From contig NZ_JABYQT010000005.1 in the NCBI RefSeq assembly GCF_020075495.1, positions 62,001-126,000 of the forward strand: DNA of 64,000 nt. The letters run 5' to 3'. This stretch comes from Vreelandella aquamarina (GTDB lineage: Bacteria > Pseudomonadota > Gammaproteobacteria > Pseudomonadales > Halomonadaceae). Under the pieces are notes generated by a model. The model ran no database searches. It had not been told where the DNA came from and saw only the letters and a program-made list of their open reading frames with translations. How positions within the stretch are numbered: position 1 is the first letter of the stretch; each line of letters opens with the position of its first letter. Shown here piece after piece: positions 35,021-43,338 of the stretch. The position numbers and the translations under genes are program-made.

Positions 35021-36040
35021 ATGGCATGGCATTTGAAAGGTCTAGGTAGCCAGACGCTGATTATCACAGGTGCAACCTCGGGTATTGGCCTGGCAACTGC
35101 GCGCATGGCGGCCGAGCAGGGCGCACGCCTGGTTCTGGCGGCACGTGACGAAAATAGGTTGCGCGAACTCTGTAACGAGATCAGCCTCAACGGTGGCCAG
35201 GCCGTCTACGTGGTGGTCGATGTTGGCGATAAAGCCCAGGTTCAAGCAATAACGCAAACTGCCATCGATACTTTCGGTGGCTTCGATACCTGGATCAACA
35301 ATGCCGGTGTATCACTTTTCGGCAACTTGCTCGATATTGACGAAAAGGATTACCACCGCCTGTTCGACACGACTTACTGGGGCGTCGTGTATGGTTCACT
35401 GGAAGCGGCACGCTACTTCAGCAAGCGTTGCGACGGCTACGCGGGAGCAATCATCAACCTGGGCTCGATTGCTTCGGATCAAGCTATCCCTTATCAAGGC
35501 ATGTATTCGGCCGCCAAGCACGCCGTCAAAGGCTTCACCGACGCCTTGCGCATGGAGCTCGAGCATATTGACGCGCCCGTCTCGGTCACGTTGATCAAGC
35601 CGGCCAGTATCGCGACGCCCTTCGCCGAACACGCCGGCAATGTGATGGATACGGAACCGACCCTGCCGCCACCGATCTATGAGCCACGAATCGTTGCACG
35701 CAGTATCCTTTACTGCGCCGAACATGCCCGGCGTGATATGTATGTCGGGGGCGGCGGGCGGCTCATGGCCGCGCTGGGGCACTGCGCACCAGGCTTGATG
35801 GACAAGATAATGTCAGCGAAGGTGGTCGATCTGCAACAGACCAGCCAGGTGGAGCATCGTCGTCACTTCGCGTTGCAGGAGCCAGCCACCGATATGCGCG
35901 AACGTGCTCGATACTCCAGGCATGTTTTCAAGAGCAGCCTTTACAGCAGGGCCTCCAGGCATCCTGTGCTCACCACAACCGTATTGGCTGGCGCGTTGGT
36001 CAGCTTGGTCGCTTTGGCTGAGCGGCGCTCGAAGAGCTGA
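35021..36040 (+). CDS. Short-chain dehydrogenase/reductase with C-terminal membrane tail
   Basis: 339 residues. Rossmann motif TGATSGIG, structural NNAG (WINNAGVSLFG), catalytic Ser in NLGSIAS and YSAAK tetrad residues are present, so it should be an active NAD(P)-dependent oxidoreductase. The C-terminal 90 residues extend beyond the usual 250 and end in one hydrophobic segment (VLTTTVLAGALVSLVALA) with a basic tip, suggesting a tail anchor. This longer type is common next to stress genes; the substrate is unknown. AAGGAG precedes the ATG. Confidence 0.9.
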   Translation: MAWHLKGLGSQTLIITGATSGIGLATARMAAEQGARLVLAARDENRLRELCNEISLNGGQAVYVVVDVGDKAQVQAITQTAIDTFGGFDTWINNAGVSLFGNLLDIDEKDYHRLFDTTYWGVVYGSLEAARYFSKRCDGYAGAIINLGSIASDQAIPYQGMYSAAKHAVKGFTDALRMELEHIDAPVSVTLIKPASIATPFAEHAGNVMDTEPTLPPPIYEPRIVARSILYCAEHARRDMYVGGGGRLMAALGHCAPGLMDKIMSAKVVDLQQTSQVEHRRHFALQEPATDMRERARYSRHVFKSSLYSRASRHPVLTTTVLAGALVSLVALAERRSKS

Positions 36041-36151
36041 GATTCGATAGCGCCTTGCTTCTTCTGCGCCTTGATGAATCATAGTAGTTAACCCAAGGCA
36101 TGGCTTGGCAGAGCTGACACGCCGCTAATGATCTCGAATGCGTTTGATGTG

Positions 36152-37315
36152 TCAGGGGCTTTTGTCGATGCCAACATCTTTGTTTACTTGGAAGGGCTGT
36201 GGAGGTGCTTCAACAGAAGGTGTAGGCATCATCTGGTAACTAGTGTTCCCTTTGGGAAGGGGAATGTCTTCCAGAAACTCCAGAGCGCGTACTGGCATGG
36301 CAAATTTGATATCACGCTTGTTCAACTCTTCCAGCAGCGTAAAATTGATGGCTTGCTGGATATCCATATAAAGATTGTAATCTCCGCTCAGCACGAAATA
36401 GACAACCTCGTATTTCAGAGCATAGTCATCGAACATCAGCAGATGGGCTCTATCAAACCTAGTATGCTTTACGTCTTCAATGGCTTGCTTGATGAGAGGT
36501 GGAACCTGTCTTGCCTTTTCCGCGGATGTGCGGAACGACACAGCTAGATTGAAAACAATACGACGCTCTTGCATGCGGCTATAATTATGGATCGTTTGTT
36601 GAAGCAGGTTAGTGTTCGAACAAATGACCTGCTCCCCGCTCAAGCTACGTATGCGCGTCGTTTTTAAGCCGATGTATTCAATGGTACCGGCGATATCACC
36701 GAAGACAATGAAGTGGCCTGTCTTGAAGGGTTTGTCAACGCCGATGGAGGCAGAGGCGAACAGATCACCCAGCAGTGCCTGTACTGCCAGGGCAATAGCG
36801 ATTCCGCCTATCCCCAGACTGGCGATGAAAGCAGTGATATCGACGCCCAGGTTCGCCAAGCCAGAAAGTAGCACGACTGCCCATAGTATAATGCGGAACA
36901 TGAGTGCGACCATGGTGACGGTCAGTTGATTGTCCTGGCCTGCTTTATCTTGAATGATGGTTTCTTTCCAGAAGGCGATAGCAGCATCTACCCAAAGACC
37001 GAATTGCAAGGCGAGTACGAGAAACCATAAGTGACTGACCCGAGCGTCCCAGACAGGCCCTAGATCAGCAATGGCAAGGCCGATCTGCAGCGCCATTGCT
37101 GCGATGAGCAACTGGCTTGTGTGCCTGAAGACTTCGGCGCCATACTGGCTCCACCGGCCCTTGCCGTTTGATAGCCATGCCACCAGGCGTGCCATGAGAG
37201 CGCGCATCATCATTCGCAGCGTAATATAGCTGAGAATGGCAGCGCCTATTACCAGACCGAAATTAATCAAAGCGGTTTGAGATATCCAGGTTTCCCATAG
37301 CTCCCTACTGAACAT
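36152..37315 (-). CDS. MscS-family mechanosensitive ion channel
   Basis: 387 residues. Several N-terminal helices precede the pore helix and MscS core: SLGIGGIAIALAVQALLGDLFASASI is the Gly/Ala-rich pore region, GDIAGTIEYIGLKTTRIRSLSGEQVICSN the beta domain (quoted only in part by its features G-T-I-E-Y-I-G). The C-terminal cytoplasmic alpha/beta domain follows. It would open on membrane tension during osmotic downshift. Convergent with the SDR gene. Confidence 0.9.
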   Translation of the reverse strand: MFSRELWETWISQTALINFGLVIGAAILSYITLRMMMRALMARLVAWLSNGKGRWSQYGAEVFRHTSQLLIAAMALQIGLAIADLGPVWDARVSHLWFLVLALQFGLWVDAAIAFWKETIIQDKAGQDNQLTVTMVALMFRIILWAVVLLSGLANLGVDITAFIASLGIGGIAIALAVQALLGDLFASASIGVDKPFKTGHFIVFGDIAGTIEYIGLKTTRIRSLSGEQVICSNTNLLQQTIHNYSRMQERRIVFNLAVSFRTSAEKARQVPPLIKQAIEDVKHTRFDRAHLLMFDDYALKYEVVYFVLSGDYNLYMDIQQAINFTLLEELNKRDIKFAMPVRALEFLEDIPLPKGNTSYQMMPTPSVEAPPQPFQVNKDVGIDKSP

Positions 37316-38305
37316 ATATCAAAACCTTGTCATATCGAGCGGTTTATTATTATGGTAAATAATTTCGAATAGGCCAGTTTTAAAATACCACCTTTTCCAT
37401 AAAATTTTATAAAAGTAGCTTTGCCATTTTTTCTTTATCTATGTAGCTTTTGATCTTATCAATTTATAATATTTAGGTTGGCATAGGGCCAACCGTCTTT
37501 ATAAGTTTCAATTAGAGGCTGATGTAGCATTCTTGGTGGAACACCCTTGGTATGTGGACTATGAAGATGGATCGTACTGTACTGTCTGTCAGTTCGCTTA
37601 TTATGCAATGAGAATTTTAAATCGAAGCCTTTTCTCGCGGCATGCTGAAAATAAACGCCTTCTCAAGGCGTTCTTGCCGGCGGTAAATCGATATACCCAT
37701 TTTCTTGGCCAAGTACTGCCATAGAGGCTCACTGACATAAAAGAGAGGCCATTCGCATCGAATTTCCCGGTGGACCACTGCAGCATGTCTTCCGACGCAA
37801 CCGTCGGTTGCGAACGCAGGAGTAGAACCAGCACCTTCTCGATGCTCAGCTCTGATAGACGACAAGCGGATCGTCCTACGGTCCTTCAGGAAGAGTTCAG
37901 GATATGATCTAGGCGCGGCAGCCTAGCGATTCAAGAAGATATTGTACACAGAATTTCTGACCATCCTTTGCAAGTAATGAAATTGCCATCCCTATGCCAG
38001 CCTTGCTGACCAAGTTGGTACTGTGTGCAAACGCAGGCCGGAAGCAGAGCGCTGAGGCTAACCATTTTTAATAATCTGGTATTTGAATATTTTTAAAACA
38101 AGCACTATCCTGGTTATAAATCATCAGCTTAAATCAATTGCCAGAGAGGGGTTAATATGTTGCATCTTGCGGATTCAAGTTATAACAGGGCTGCTGATTT
38201 ATAATATATTCTCAACTGGCAATGGCGATAACGGTTTCAAGAGGAATGGTGGTAGACTTTTCTCATATTGATTTACGGACTGGGTGAATACCAAGGAGAG
38301 ATAAT
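37316..38305. other. AT-rich stretch of nearly 1 kb without a convincing gene
   Basis: Composition drops sharply from the surrounding GC-rich DNA. It holds two hairpins: GGTTGGC-5-GCCAACC (37476-37494) followed by GTCTTT, and AACGCCTT-3-AAGGCGTT (37654-37672). Short frames exist on both strands: a 63-residue one at 37533-37724, and a minus-strand one at 37617-37865 ending LEKAFIFSMPREKASI. None has a ribosome site or a recognised domain. The part at 37.7-37.9 kb is GC-richer than its surroundings and could be a decayed gene. A strong GAGAGGGG site at about 38143 leads only to a 14-codon frame. Confidence 0.5.
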
Positions 38306-38530
38306 ATGGAACATACCCATAAATGTCAGAAATGCGGTAAAAAGTATGTCGTTGAAAAGGAGAGTGAATCTCTGCAAGAACCCACATGTAATACATGTGG
38401 AGCGGAAATTTACGACGCAGACACTCAGGCTAATTCCGACATCAATGGCAATGGTGAGGATGAGCACCCTATTGAAAAAGGGTTGCGAAGAGTCACAGAC
38501 GAAATCACTGGTGATAAAAAGAAAGTTTAA
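38306..38530 (+). CDS. Small zinc-ribbon protein A
   Basis: 74 residues. Four cysteines form two knuckles, CQKC at 7-10 and CNTC at 28-31, a typical zinc ribbon. An acidic linker follows and the C-terminus is IEKGLRRVTDEITGDKKKV. A strong AAGGAG site precedes the ATG. A second gene at 39593 codes a protein of the same plan (Cys 7, 10, 29, 32; the tail VEKLLRGLSGKE), so these are probably paralogues. No function is known to me; the fold allows nucleic-acid or protein binding. Confidence 0.8.
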   Translation: MEHTHKCQKCGKKYVVEKESESLQEPTCNTCGAEIYDADTQANSDINGNGEDEHPIEKGLRRVTDEITGDKKKV

Positions 38531-38884
38531 CTTTCTCTTCGCGTTTCATTTTTCGATTTCCAAGGCTCTGTAATATTCGCCTCAGATGGTTGGCAATGTG
38601 CACATGGTTGCATATGCTAATTTATCTGAGGTTATTTCATTTTTGGATGTCTGGTTGTCGAATATAACTTCTGTGCTACGAAAATATTGTTTATTTAATG
38701 CCCTTTTTAGAGAATTGGTTTTTAACATTCTTGATGAACAACAGGTAATGAATTGAAAACTAAAAAGGAGCTGTTTGATTTTTTTGATTTTAATGTAAAC
38801 GCCAATAGCGTTATCCGATGCCTTGGCTATGCTTAAGTAGTGGGTTTTTCTTTGCTTTTATTGTTATTAGACAAGGAGAGTCGC
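38531..38884. other. AT-rich intergenic region
   Basis: 354 bases with very low GC content between the first zinc-ribbon gene and the flavodoxin-fold gene. No credible frame, repeat or tRNA was seen. The promoter of the downstream gene is expected here but no clear -35/-10 pair could be chosen. Confidence 0.45.
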
Positions 38885-39496
38885 ATGCCACTAAAGGCCA
38901 TTGCAATTAACTGTACGCTCAAGGCATCACCCGCGGATTCTTCGTGTGGGCGTTTGATCGATGAAACGCTGGAAGAGCTGAAACGTCATGGTGTAGCTGG
39001 CCGTCAAATTCGAGCAGCAGATTTCAATATCAAGCCTGGAGTAACGTCGGACGAGGGTGCTGGAGATGATTGGCCTGAGATCCGAAAACAGGTTCTCGAG
39101 GCCGATATTCTTATCTTGGGGAGCCCGGTCTGGTTAGGCCACCAATCGAGCATCTGCCAGCGTGTATTGGAAAGATTGGATGCCTTTCTGGAAGAAACTG
39201 ACGACCAAGGAAGAATGGTTTCCTATGGACGGGTCGCGGGCGTGGTAGCGGTAGGTAACGAAGATGGAGCGCATCATATCATCGCTGAGCTGTACCAAGG
39301 GCTTAATGATGTTGGTTTTACCATCCCTGCCAATGCCTGTACTTACTGGGTAGGCGAAGCCATGCAGTCGGTCGATCTCAAGGATCTTGATGAGACCCCA
39401 GAAAGTACTCGAAGCGCAACACAGGTGCTTGCTCTTAATTGTGTTCATCTGGCCAAGTTACTAAAACAGCATCAATATCCTGGGCAAACGAATTAA
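38885..39496 (+). CDS. NADPH-dependent FMN reductase / flavodoxin-fold protein
   Basis: 203 residues from the ATG at 38885, which has an AAGGAGAG site; 15 upstream in-frame residues are hydrophobic but lack a ribosome site. The fold is that of NAD(P)H-dependent FMN reductases: AIAINCTLKASPADSSCGRLIDE is the phosphate-binding loop area, ADILILGSPVWLGHQSSICQRVLERLDAF (its GSPVWLGHQS portion) binds the isoalloxazine edge, and GVVAVGNEDGAHH follows. It would reduce FMN or a quinone/iron substrate. It sits between the two zinc-ribbon genes. Confidence 0.88.
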   Translation: MPLKAIAINCTLKASPADSSCGRLIDETLEELKRHGVAGRQIRAADFNIKPGVTSDEGAGDDWPEIRKQVLEADILILGSPVWLGHQSSICQRVLERLDAFLEETDDQGRMVSYGRVAGVVAVGNEDGAHHIIAELYQGLNDVGFTIPANACTYWVGEAMQSVDLKDLDETPESTRSATQVLALNCVHLAKLLKQHQYPGQTN

Positions 39497-39592
39497 ATAG
39501 TACTGTCGATAGTTTTGCAACTCGGCAGCTACTGACTAAGCTATGAGAGTACGGCATTGTGCTGTACTGAAAGTAATGGAAGGTAATTGAAA

Positions 39593-39799
39593 ATGGCCAT
39601 TCTCGAAAAATGTACCGAGTGCGGTAGTGAGGATTTACATATACCAGAAGAGGGTGAAAAGGATCAGTCGATCTATTGCAATGCATGTAATGCAGTGCTG
39701 GGTAATAGAGAAAAGTTGATAAAGAAAGAGAAAGAGGATGAAGGTGAAGGAGACCACCAAGTCGAGAAGCTGTTAAGAGGTTTAAGCGGAAAGGAGTGA
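39593..39799 (+). CDS. Small zinc-ribbon protein B
   Basis: 68 residues from the ATG at 39593 (GGAAGG upstream; a TTG two codons earlier is possible). Cysteines at 7, 10, 29 and 32 (CTEC, CNAC) give a zinc ribbon. The charged, lysine/glutamate-rich linker and the tail VEKLLRGLSGKE parallel zinc-ribbon protein A at 38306, with the same spacing of metal ligands. Unrecognised function. Confidence 0.78.
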   Translation: MAILEKCTECGSEDLHIPEEGEKDQSIYCNACNAVLGNREKLIKKEKEDEGEGDHQVEKLLRGLSGKE

Positions 39800-39815
39800 T
39801 TTCCAGCTTTTCGAA

Positions 39816-39856
39816 GCTGCCAGGCCTGATGGTCTGGCAGCCATGCTTTTTTAGGC
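39816..39856. terminator. Shared terminator between convergent small genes
   Basis: An 11-bp stem with one wobble pair (GCTGCCAGGCC with GGTCTGGCAGC), a TGAT loop, then CATGC and six T residues. It lies between the zinc-ribbon B stop and the end of the minus-strand 61-residue gene. The T run favours the plus-strand gene. Confidence 0.7.
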
Positions 39857-39862
39857 TTCGAC

Positions 39863-40048
39863 TCATAGCTGGTATTTTTCATTTAAGCTTTTTACAAGCT
39901 CGTCAGCTTCAGGCTTTGTTGCACAGCGCTGCCTAACCAGTTCACCATCGCGTTTGTCGGTGTCACGTAAATCAACGATCCACCATTCGGGTTGGGCATC
40001 GATTTCAGCACCTTCTGGAACCACTCGATAAACCTTGAACGTCGACAT
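39863..40048 (-). CDS. Hypothetical 61-residue protein
   Basis: A small soluble, charged protein starting MSTFKVYRVV, with EWWIVDLRDTDKRDGELV and a C-terminal helix (ADELVKSLNEKYQL). The AAGGAG ribosome site at proper distance supports it as real. It reads like a compact alpha/beta miniprotein similar to small conserved proteins of gamma-proteobacteria, but no family name can be given. It is divergent from the hemerythrin gene. Confidence 0.7.
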   Translation of the reverse strand: MSTFKVYRVVPEGAEIDAQPEWWIVDLRDTDKRDGELVRQRCATKPEADELVKSLNEKYQL

Positions 40049-40173
40049 GTCTTGCTCCTTTGTTGCTTGGTTTAATTAAAGGTAGTTGGGAATCCTTCAT
40101 TTAAAACCTTTTTTCATGCTTGAATAGTGCACATTTTAACAATTGTAGATATTTATCAGTGTTTTGAAATAGT

Positions 40174-40192
40174 CGGCGTTTAGTGCTAACTT
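40174..40192 (+). promoter_or_regulatory. Possible promoter of the hemerythrin gene
   Basis: TTGAAA-like -35 at about 40164-40169, 17-base spacer, and CTAACTT at 40186-40192. The -10 resembles the stationary-phase sigma-S form (C-T-A-x-A/C-C-T). It lies 45 bases before the hemerythrin start. Weak, by eye only. Confidence 0.3.
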
Positions 40193-40236
40193 TAAATTTG
40201 GTGATGCTTATTGATATGGTTCAAGGAGAAAATGTT

Positions 40237-40827
40237 ATGGAAAACATAAATGGCGAAAACTCCAATAATAATTCAGGCAATAATTCAGACGTTATTGCTA
40301 TATTGACCGCTGATCATCGAGAGATGCTCGAACTATTGACCCAGGTAGAAAATAATCCTGATGCCAGACAACGGCGGGATTTGGTAGATACTGCAATTGC
40401 TGAAGTAATGCGGCATGCAGTGGCAGAGGAGATGTATGTTTATCCCGCCATGGAACAGCATATCGAAAACGGCAAACAAGAAGTCGAGCATGACAAGAAG
40501 GAGCATGATGAACTTGTCAAGGTGATGAAAAAACTCGAAGACGTTGATCCGTTACGGCCCGAATTCATGGCGTTGGCCAAAGAGATGGAAAAACAGTTAC
40601 GTCATCATATCGATGACGAGGAGTCGGAGCAGTTTCCCAAATTGCGTGCCAGCATTCCTGGCGATGAGCTCATCGATCTAGGCGACAAGGTAACCAACGC
40701 AAAGAAACTGGCCCCTACACGACCACATCCCAGCGCACCTCATTCGGAGTTGTTTCACAAAAGTGTAGGCCCAGGGGTTGGTATGATCGACCGCCTCTTG
40801 GACAAGCTACAGGGGCGCCATACTTGA
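40237..40827 (+). CDS. Hemerythrin HHE-domain protein
   Basis: 196 residues from the ATG at 40237 (AAGGAG upstream); an earlier in-frame start at 40183 has no ribosome site. Four-helix hemerythrin domain at about 20-140 with the diiron ligands: His in TADHREML, HAVAEEMYVYP (H and E), HDKKEHDEL, and HHIDDEESEQFP. The N-terminus is Asn-rich, and the tail (residues 150-196) is basic and proline-rich. Bacterial HHE proteins bind oxygen or NO or help repair Fe-S centres. It stands in the AT-rich patch among other small stress-type genes. Confidence 0.92.
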   Translation: MENINGENSNNNSGNNSDVIAILTADHREMLELLTQVENNPDARQRRDLVDTAIAEVMRHAVAEEMYVYPAMEQHIENGKQEVEHDKKEHDELVKVMKKLEDVDPLRPEFMALAKEMEKQLRHHIDDEESEQFPKLRASIPGDELIDLGDKVTNAKKLAPTRPHPSAPHSELFHKSVGPGVGMIDRLLDKLQGRHT

Positions 40828-40854
40828 GGTGACCGCTTTGCCTCTGCCGATTCA

Positions 40855-40886
40855 AGCCCTGGATACTGGCTGGCAGGGCTTTTTTT
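40855..40886 (+). terminator. Terminator after the hemerythrin gene
   Basis: A 7-bp stem (AGCCCTG with CAGGGCT) with a 12-base loop and six T residues, 28 bases past the stop codon. Confidence 0.75.
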
Positions 40887-41027
40887 ATGTCGGAGCAAAA
40901 AGTCGTGCATGTATTGACGGATATATGCATGAAAGCTGCAGAGGTGTTAGCTATTGCTTTCGGCATGTACTTGGCTAGCATGAAAGGAGCGGTTGGCTTT
41001 CGCCAGCCCGTTCCAGGAAAGCGATCC

Positions 41028-41177
41028 ATGATCAAGGGTTTCATTATCTGTCTTGCAGTGCTTTTCGCACAGCTGGCTGTGTTGCATATCGTTGATGTCA
41101 GACTCTATTCACAAGACGCTCGCCCCACAGCCAATACCCCAATGCCAGCGCCAAGAGAAGATGAGCAAGAAAGCTGA
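41028..41177 (+). CDS. Possible small membrane protein (49 residues)
   Basis: An open frame runs from 40887, but that start lies directly on the terminator T run with no ribosome site. The internal ATG at 41028 has AGGAAAG upstream and gives MIKGFIICLAVLFAQLAVLHIVDV, a single membrane helix (quoted in part), followed by a polar proline-rich tail. A minus-strand frame with a membrane-like segment (41098-41280) overlaps it, so one of the two may be spurious. Unrecognised; weak call. Confidence 0.4.
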   Translation: MIKGFIICLAVLFAQLAVLHIVDVRLYSQDARPTANTPMPAPREDEQES

Positions 41178-41511
41178 TCGTAAGAGCGGCTGACCTGGTA
41201 GAGCCCGGCTGCCATGAAACGAGTTCGGGAATTGGCCTTTGTTTTCGGTTTGGTGAGGTGAAGCAACGTATCGACGACACTATCTTATCCAGCTAATGAT
41301 CAATGCGAATGAAGAAGTAGTGTCATGCCGAATATTAGCAGGCTTTGTTATCAAGATAGTTTGCTAAATAAATAGCAAGTTAAGTAAGCAGTCCAGGCTC
41401 AGGACAAACACTGAAGCTACGGCAGCAGTGACGATAAACGCTTGCGTCTGGAACTTGGTAACGGCATCCTTGTCTATCATCAGCAATATTATTTTTGGGG
41501 AGCATAAACAC
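41178..41511. other. Intergenic region before the Bax-inhibitor-like gene
   Basis: 334 bases, AT-rich in the second half. Contains a small inverted repeat TTGCTA-6-TAGCAA (41361-41378), too short to call. The promoter of the downstream gene should be here; no clear boxes were identified. Confidence 0.4.
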
Positions 41512-42192
41512 ATGGCTTATAACGACCTCAACACGGCCCATACCCGATCCGGCGGTGTGGCCAATAGCGTCAGCACCAACAAAGTACTGCGCAATACTTA
41601 CGCATTACTCGCAATGACGCTGCTGTTCTCTGCCGTAATGGCAGGCGCCTCCATGGCCTTGGGAATTCAGCAACTGAACATCTTCGTGTTCTTCATCGGG
41701 GCCTATGGTTTGATGTTTCTGGTTCACAAGACGGCCAACTCGGCGGCGGGCCTACTGGCAACGTTTGCGTTTACCGGTTTCATGGGCTTCACGCTTGGAC
41801 CCATCATTTCAGCCTACTTGACGCTGCCCAATGGCGGGGCATTGATCATGAATGCCTTGGCCATGACCGGGCTGACGTTCTTTGGTCTTTCAGCGGTAGC
41901 CTTGACGACCAAAAAGGACTTCAGTTTCCTGGGCAATTTCCTGCTGGCTGGAATGATCGTGCTGGTATTGGCCATGGTGGCGGGTCTGTTTTTACAGATT
42001 CCGGCGCTATCACTTATGATTTCAGCCGGTTTTGTACTGTTTGCTTCGGCAGCAATCCTGTTCCAGACCAGCGAAATCGTGCACCGCGCTGGTGAAACGA
42101 ACTACATTCTTGCAACCGTGACCCTGTACGTCTCGATCTATAACCTGTTTGTGAGCCTGCTGTCTATTTTGGGTATCATGAGCAACGATTGA
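41512..42192 (+). CDS. Bax inhibitor-1 (BI-1/YccA) family membrane protein
   Basis: 226 residues from the ATG at 41512 (GGGGAG upstream), the usual length. Seven hydrophobic helices; FTGFMGFTLGPIISAYL and the acidic end region SIYNLFVSLLSILGIM are BI-1 hallmarks, and TSEIVHRAGETNYILATVTLYV carries the conserved acidic and helix 7 region. YccA of E. coli inhibits the FtsH protease; other members leak calcium or protons. It has its own terminator. Confidence 0.93.
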   Translation: MAYNDLNTAHTRSGGVANSVSTNKVLRNTYALLAMTLLFSAVMAGASMALGIQQLNIFVFFIGAYGLMFLVHKTANSAAGLLATFAFTGFMGFTLGPIISAYLTLPNGGALIMNALAMTGLTFFGLSAVALTTKKDFSFLGNFLLAGMIVLVLAMVAGLFLQIPALSLMISAGFVLFASAAILFQTSEIVHRAGETNYILATVTLYVSIYNLFVSLLSILGIMSND

Positions 42193-42214
42193 TCGCCAAG
42201 CGGTTGATCAACGG

Positions 42215-42247
42215 GCAGGCCCTACCAGGTAGGGTCTGCTTTTTTTT
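42215..42247 (+). terminator. Terminator after the Bax-inhibitor-like gene
   Basis: An 11-bp stem with one wobble pair (GCAGGCCCTAC with GTAGGGTCTGC), a 3-base loop and eight T residues, 22 bases after the stop. Confidence 0.9.
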
Positions 42248-42271
42248 GGCTATTCAGTTCGAGTAATTTCA

Positions 42272-42661
42272 ATGGAGTATGGTTTATTGGTAATGGGTGC
42301 CCCCTATACCAGCCCGGCGCCCCATTCGGCATTACGCTTTGCCCATGCATTATTGGCACGAGGCCATCAGCTTGCAGGAGTGTTCTTTTATCATGAGGGC
42401 GTACACAATGCGTCTACCTTGATGGCGCCTCCTCAAGATGAGCTTAACCTGCACAAGGCCTGGGTAGAGTTGCACAATATTTGCCAGGTACCGCTCGATG
42501 TATGCATCGCGGCTGCCTTACGCCGCGGTATCATGAGCGAAGCAGAAGCGAAGCGCCACGGCAGGGCATCGTTCAATCTGGAAGCGCCGTTTGAGTTGAC
42601 GGGGCTCGGTCAATTGTTGACTCTGCAACAACGTTGTGACCGCTTGATCACATTTGGCTGA
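42272..42661 (+). CDS. tusD: Sulfurtransferase complex subunit TusD
   Basis: 129 residues (E. coli TusD 128). DsrE-like fold; the sulfur-carrying cysteine is the one in PLDVCIAAALRRGI, and FFYHEGVHNA is typical. TusD accepts persulfide from TusA in the TusBCD hexamer and passes it on to TusE for 2-thiolation of tRNA wobble uridine. No good ribosome site is seen before the ATG. First gene of tusDCBE. Confidence 0.94.
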   Translation: MEYGLLVMGAPYTSPAPHSALRFAHALLARGHQLAGVFFYHEGVHNASTLMAPPQDELNLHKAWVELHNICQVPLDVCIAAALRRGIMSEAEAKRHGRASFNLEAPFELTGLGQLLTLQQRCDRLITFG

Positions 42662-42672
42662 TAGGAGAGTAC

Positions 42673-43038
42673 ATGAGCGAGCCAAGCGGCCTGCTGGTCA
42701 TCATTCGTCATGCCCCATACGCTACCAATCTGCTGCGCGAGGGGCTCGATACTGCGTTGGTGGCCGCCGCATTCGGTCAATCCGTTGATCTACTGTTTCT
42801 GGGTCAGGGTGCAATGGCGCTACTGGATGAGCAGGGTGAAGGCGCGCCGGGGCAGAAGGCCACCAGGCCGACCCTGGATATGCTGGAGATGTATGACATA
42901 GAAGGGCTGTGGACTTCCCAGGAAACATTGCAGGTACTGGGTCTCAAGCCCTCGTGCCTGATGGGTAACGTCCGTATAGTCGATGCCCAAGGTCTGCCGG
43001 ATTTTATAGCGACCTATTCGCAAGTTCTCAATTTTTAG
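42673..43038 (+). CDS. tusC: Sulfurtransferase complex subunit TusC
   Basis: 121 residues (E. coli 119). DsrF-like: RHAPYATNLLREGLDTALVAAAFGQ, LLFLGQGAMALL and YDIEGLWTS-type segments. It is a structural part of TusBCD. AGGAG precedes the ATG, 11 bases after tusD. Confidence 0.92.
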   Translation: MSEPSGLLVIIRHAPYATNLLREGLDTALVAAAFGQSVDLLFLGQGAMALLDEQGEGAPGQKATRPTLDMLEMYDIEGLWTSQETLQVLGLKPSCLMGNVRIVDAQGLPDFIATYSQVLNF

Positions 43039-43049
43039 CGGAAAGCGCC

Positions 43050-43337
43050 ATGTTGCATATTTTAACTAAAGCGCCCAATAGCGACGCCGCCCAGCAAATG
43101 CTTCAAGCAGTAGGTGACGATGATGCCATTGTACTGACTGAAGCCGGCGTTCAAGCAGCACTGCATCGTGAATGGGCTGGCTTTCAGCTGCCCTCAGCGC
43201 GTATCTATCTACTGGCGGAAGATGTCACGGCGTGGGGGCTTGACGAAATAGTGATGGATCAAGCCCTGACGATAGTGGATATGGATGGTTTCGTAGCGCT
43301 GACAGAGCAGCATGTTCAAACGCTAACCTGGTATTGA
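43050..43337 (+). CDS. tusB: Sulfurtransferase complex subunit TusB
   Basis: 95 residues, same length as E. coli TusB. DsrH-like: MLHILTKAPNSDAA, DAIVLTEAGVQAAL and the C-terminal LTEQHVQTLTWY, where TW-Y is the conserved end. It completes the TusBCD complex and is followed one base later by tusE. Confidence 0.92.
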   Translation: MLHILTKAPNSDAAQQMLQAVGDDDAIVLTEAGVQAALHREWAGFQLPSARIYLLAEDVTAWGLDEIVMDQALTIVDMDGFVALTEQHVQTLTWY

Positions 43338-43338
43338 T

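Noticed and set aside
37800..37860. tRNA-like fragment on the minus strand (GGTTCTACTCC resembling a T arm)
   Set aside because: Only a partial T-arm match, no acceptor stem or anticodon arm; also no match to the 3' end of tRNA-Ser at 34668, so it is not an attachment site.
41098..41280. 60-residue minus-strand frame with a membrane-like segment
   Set aside because: Overlaps a plus-strand candidate with a better ribosome site; neither is strong and only the plus-strand one was listed.
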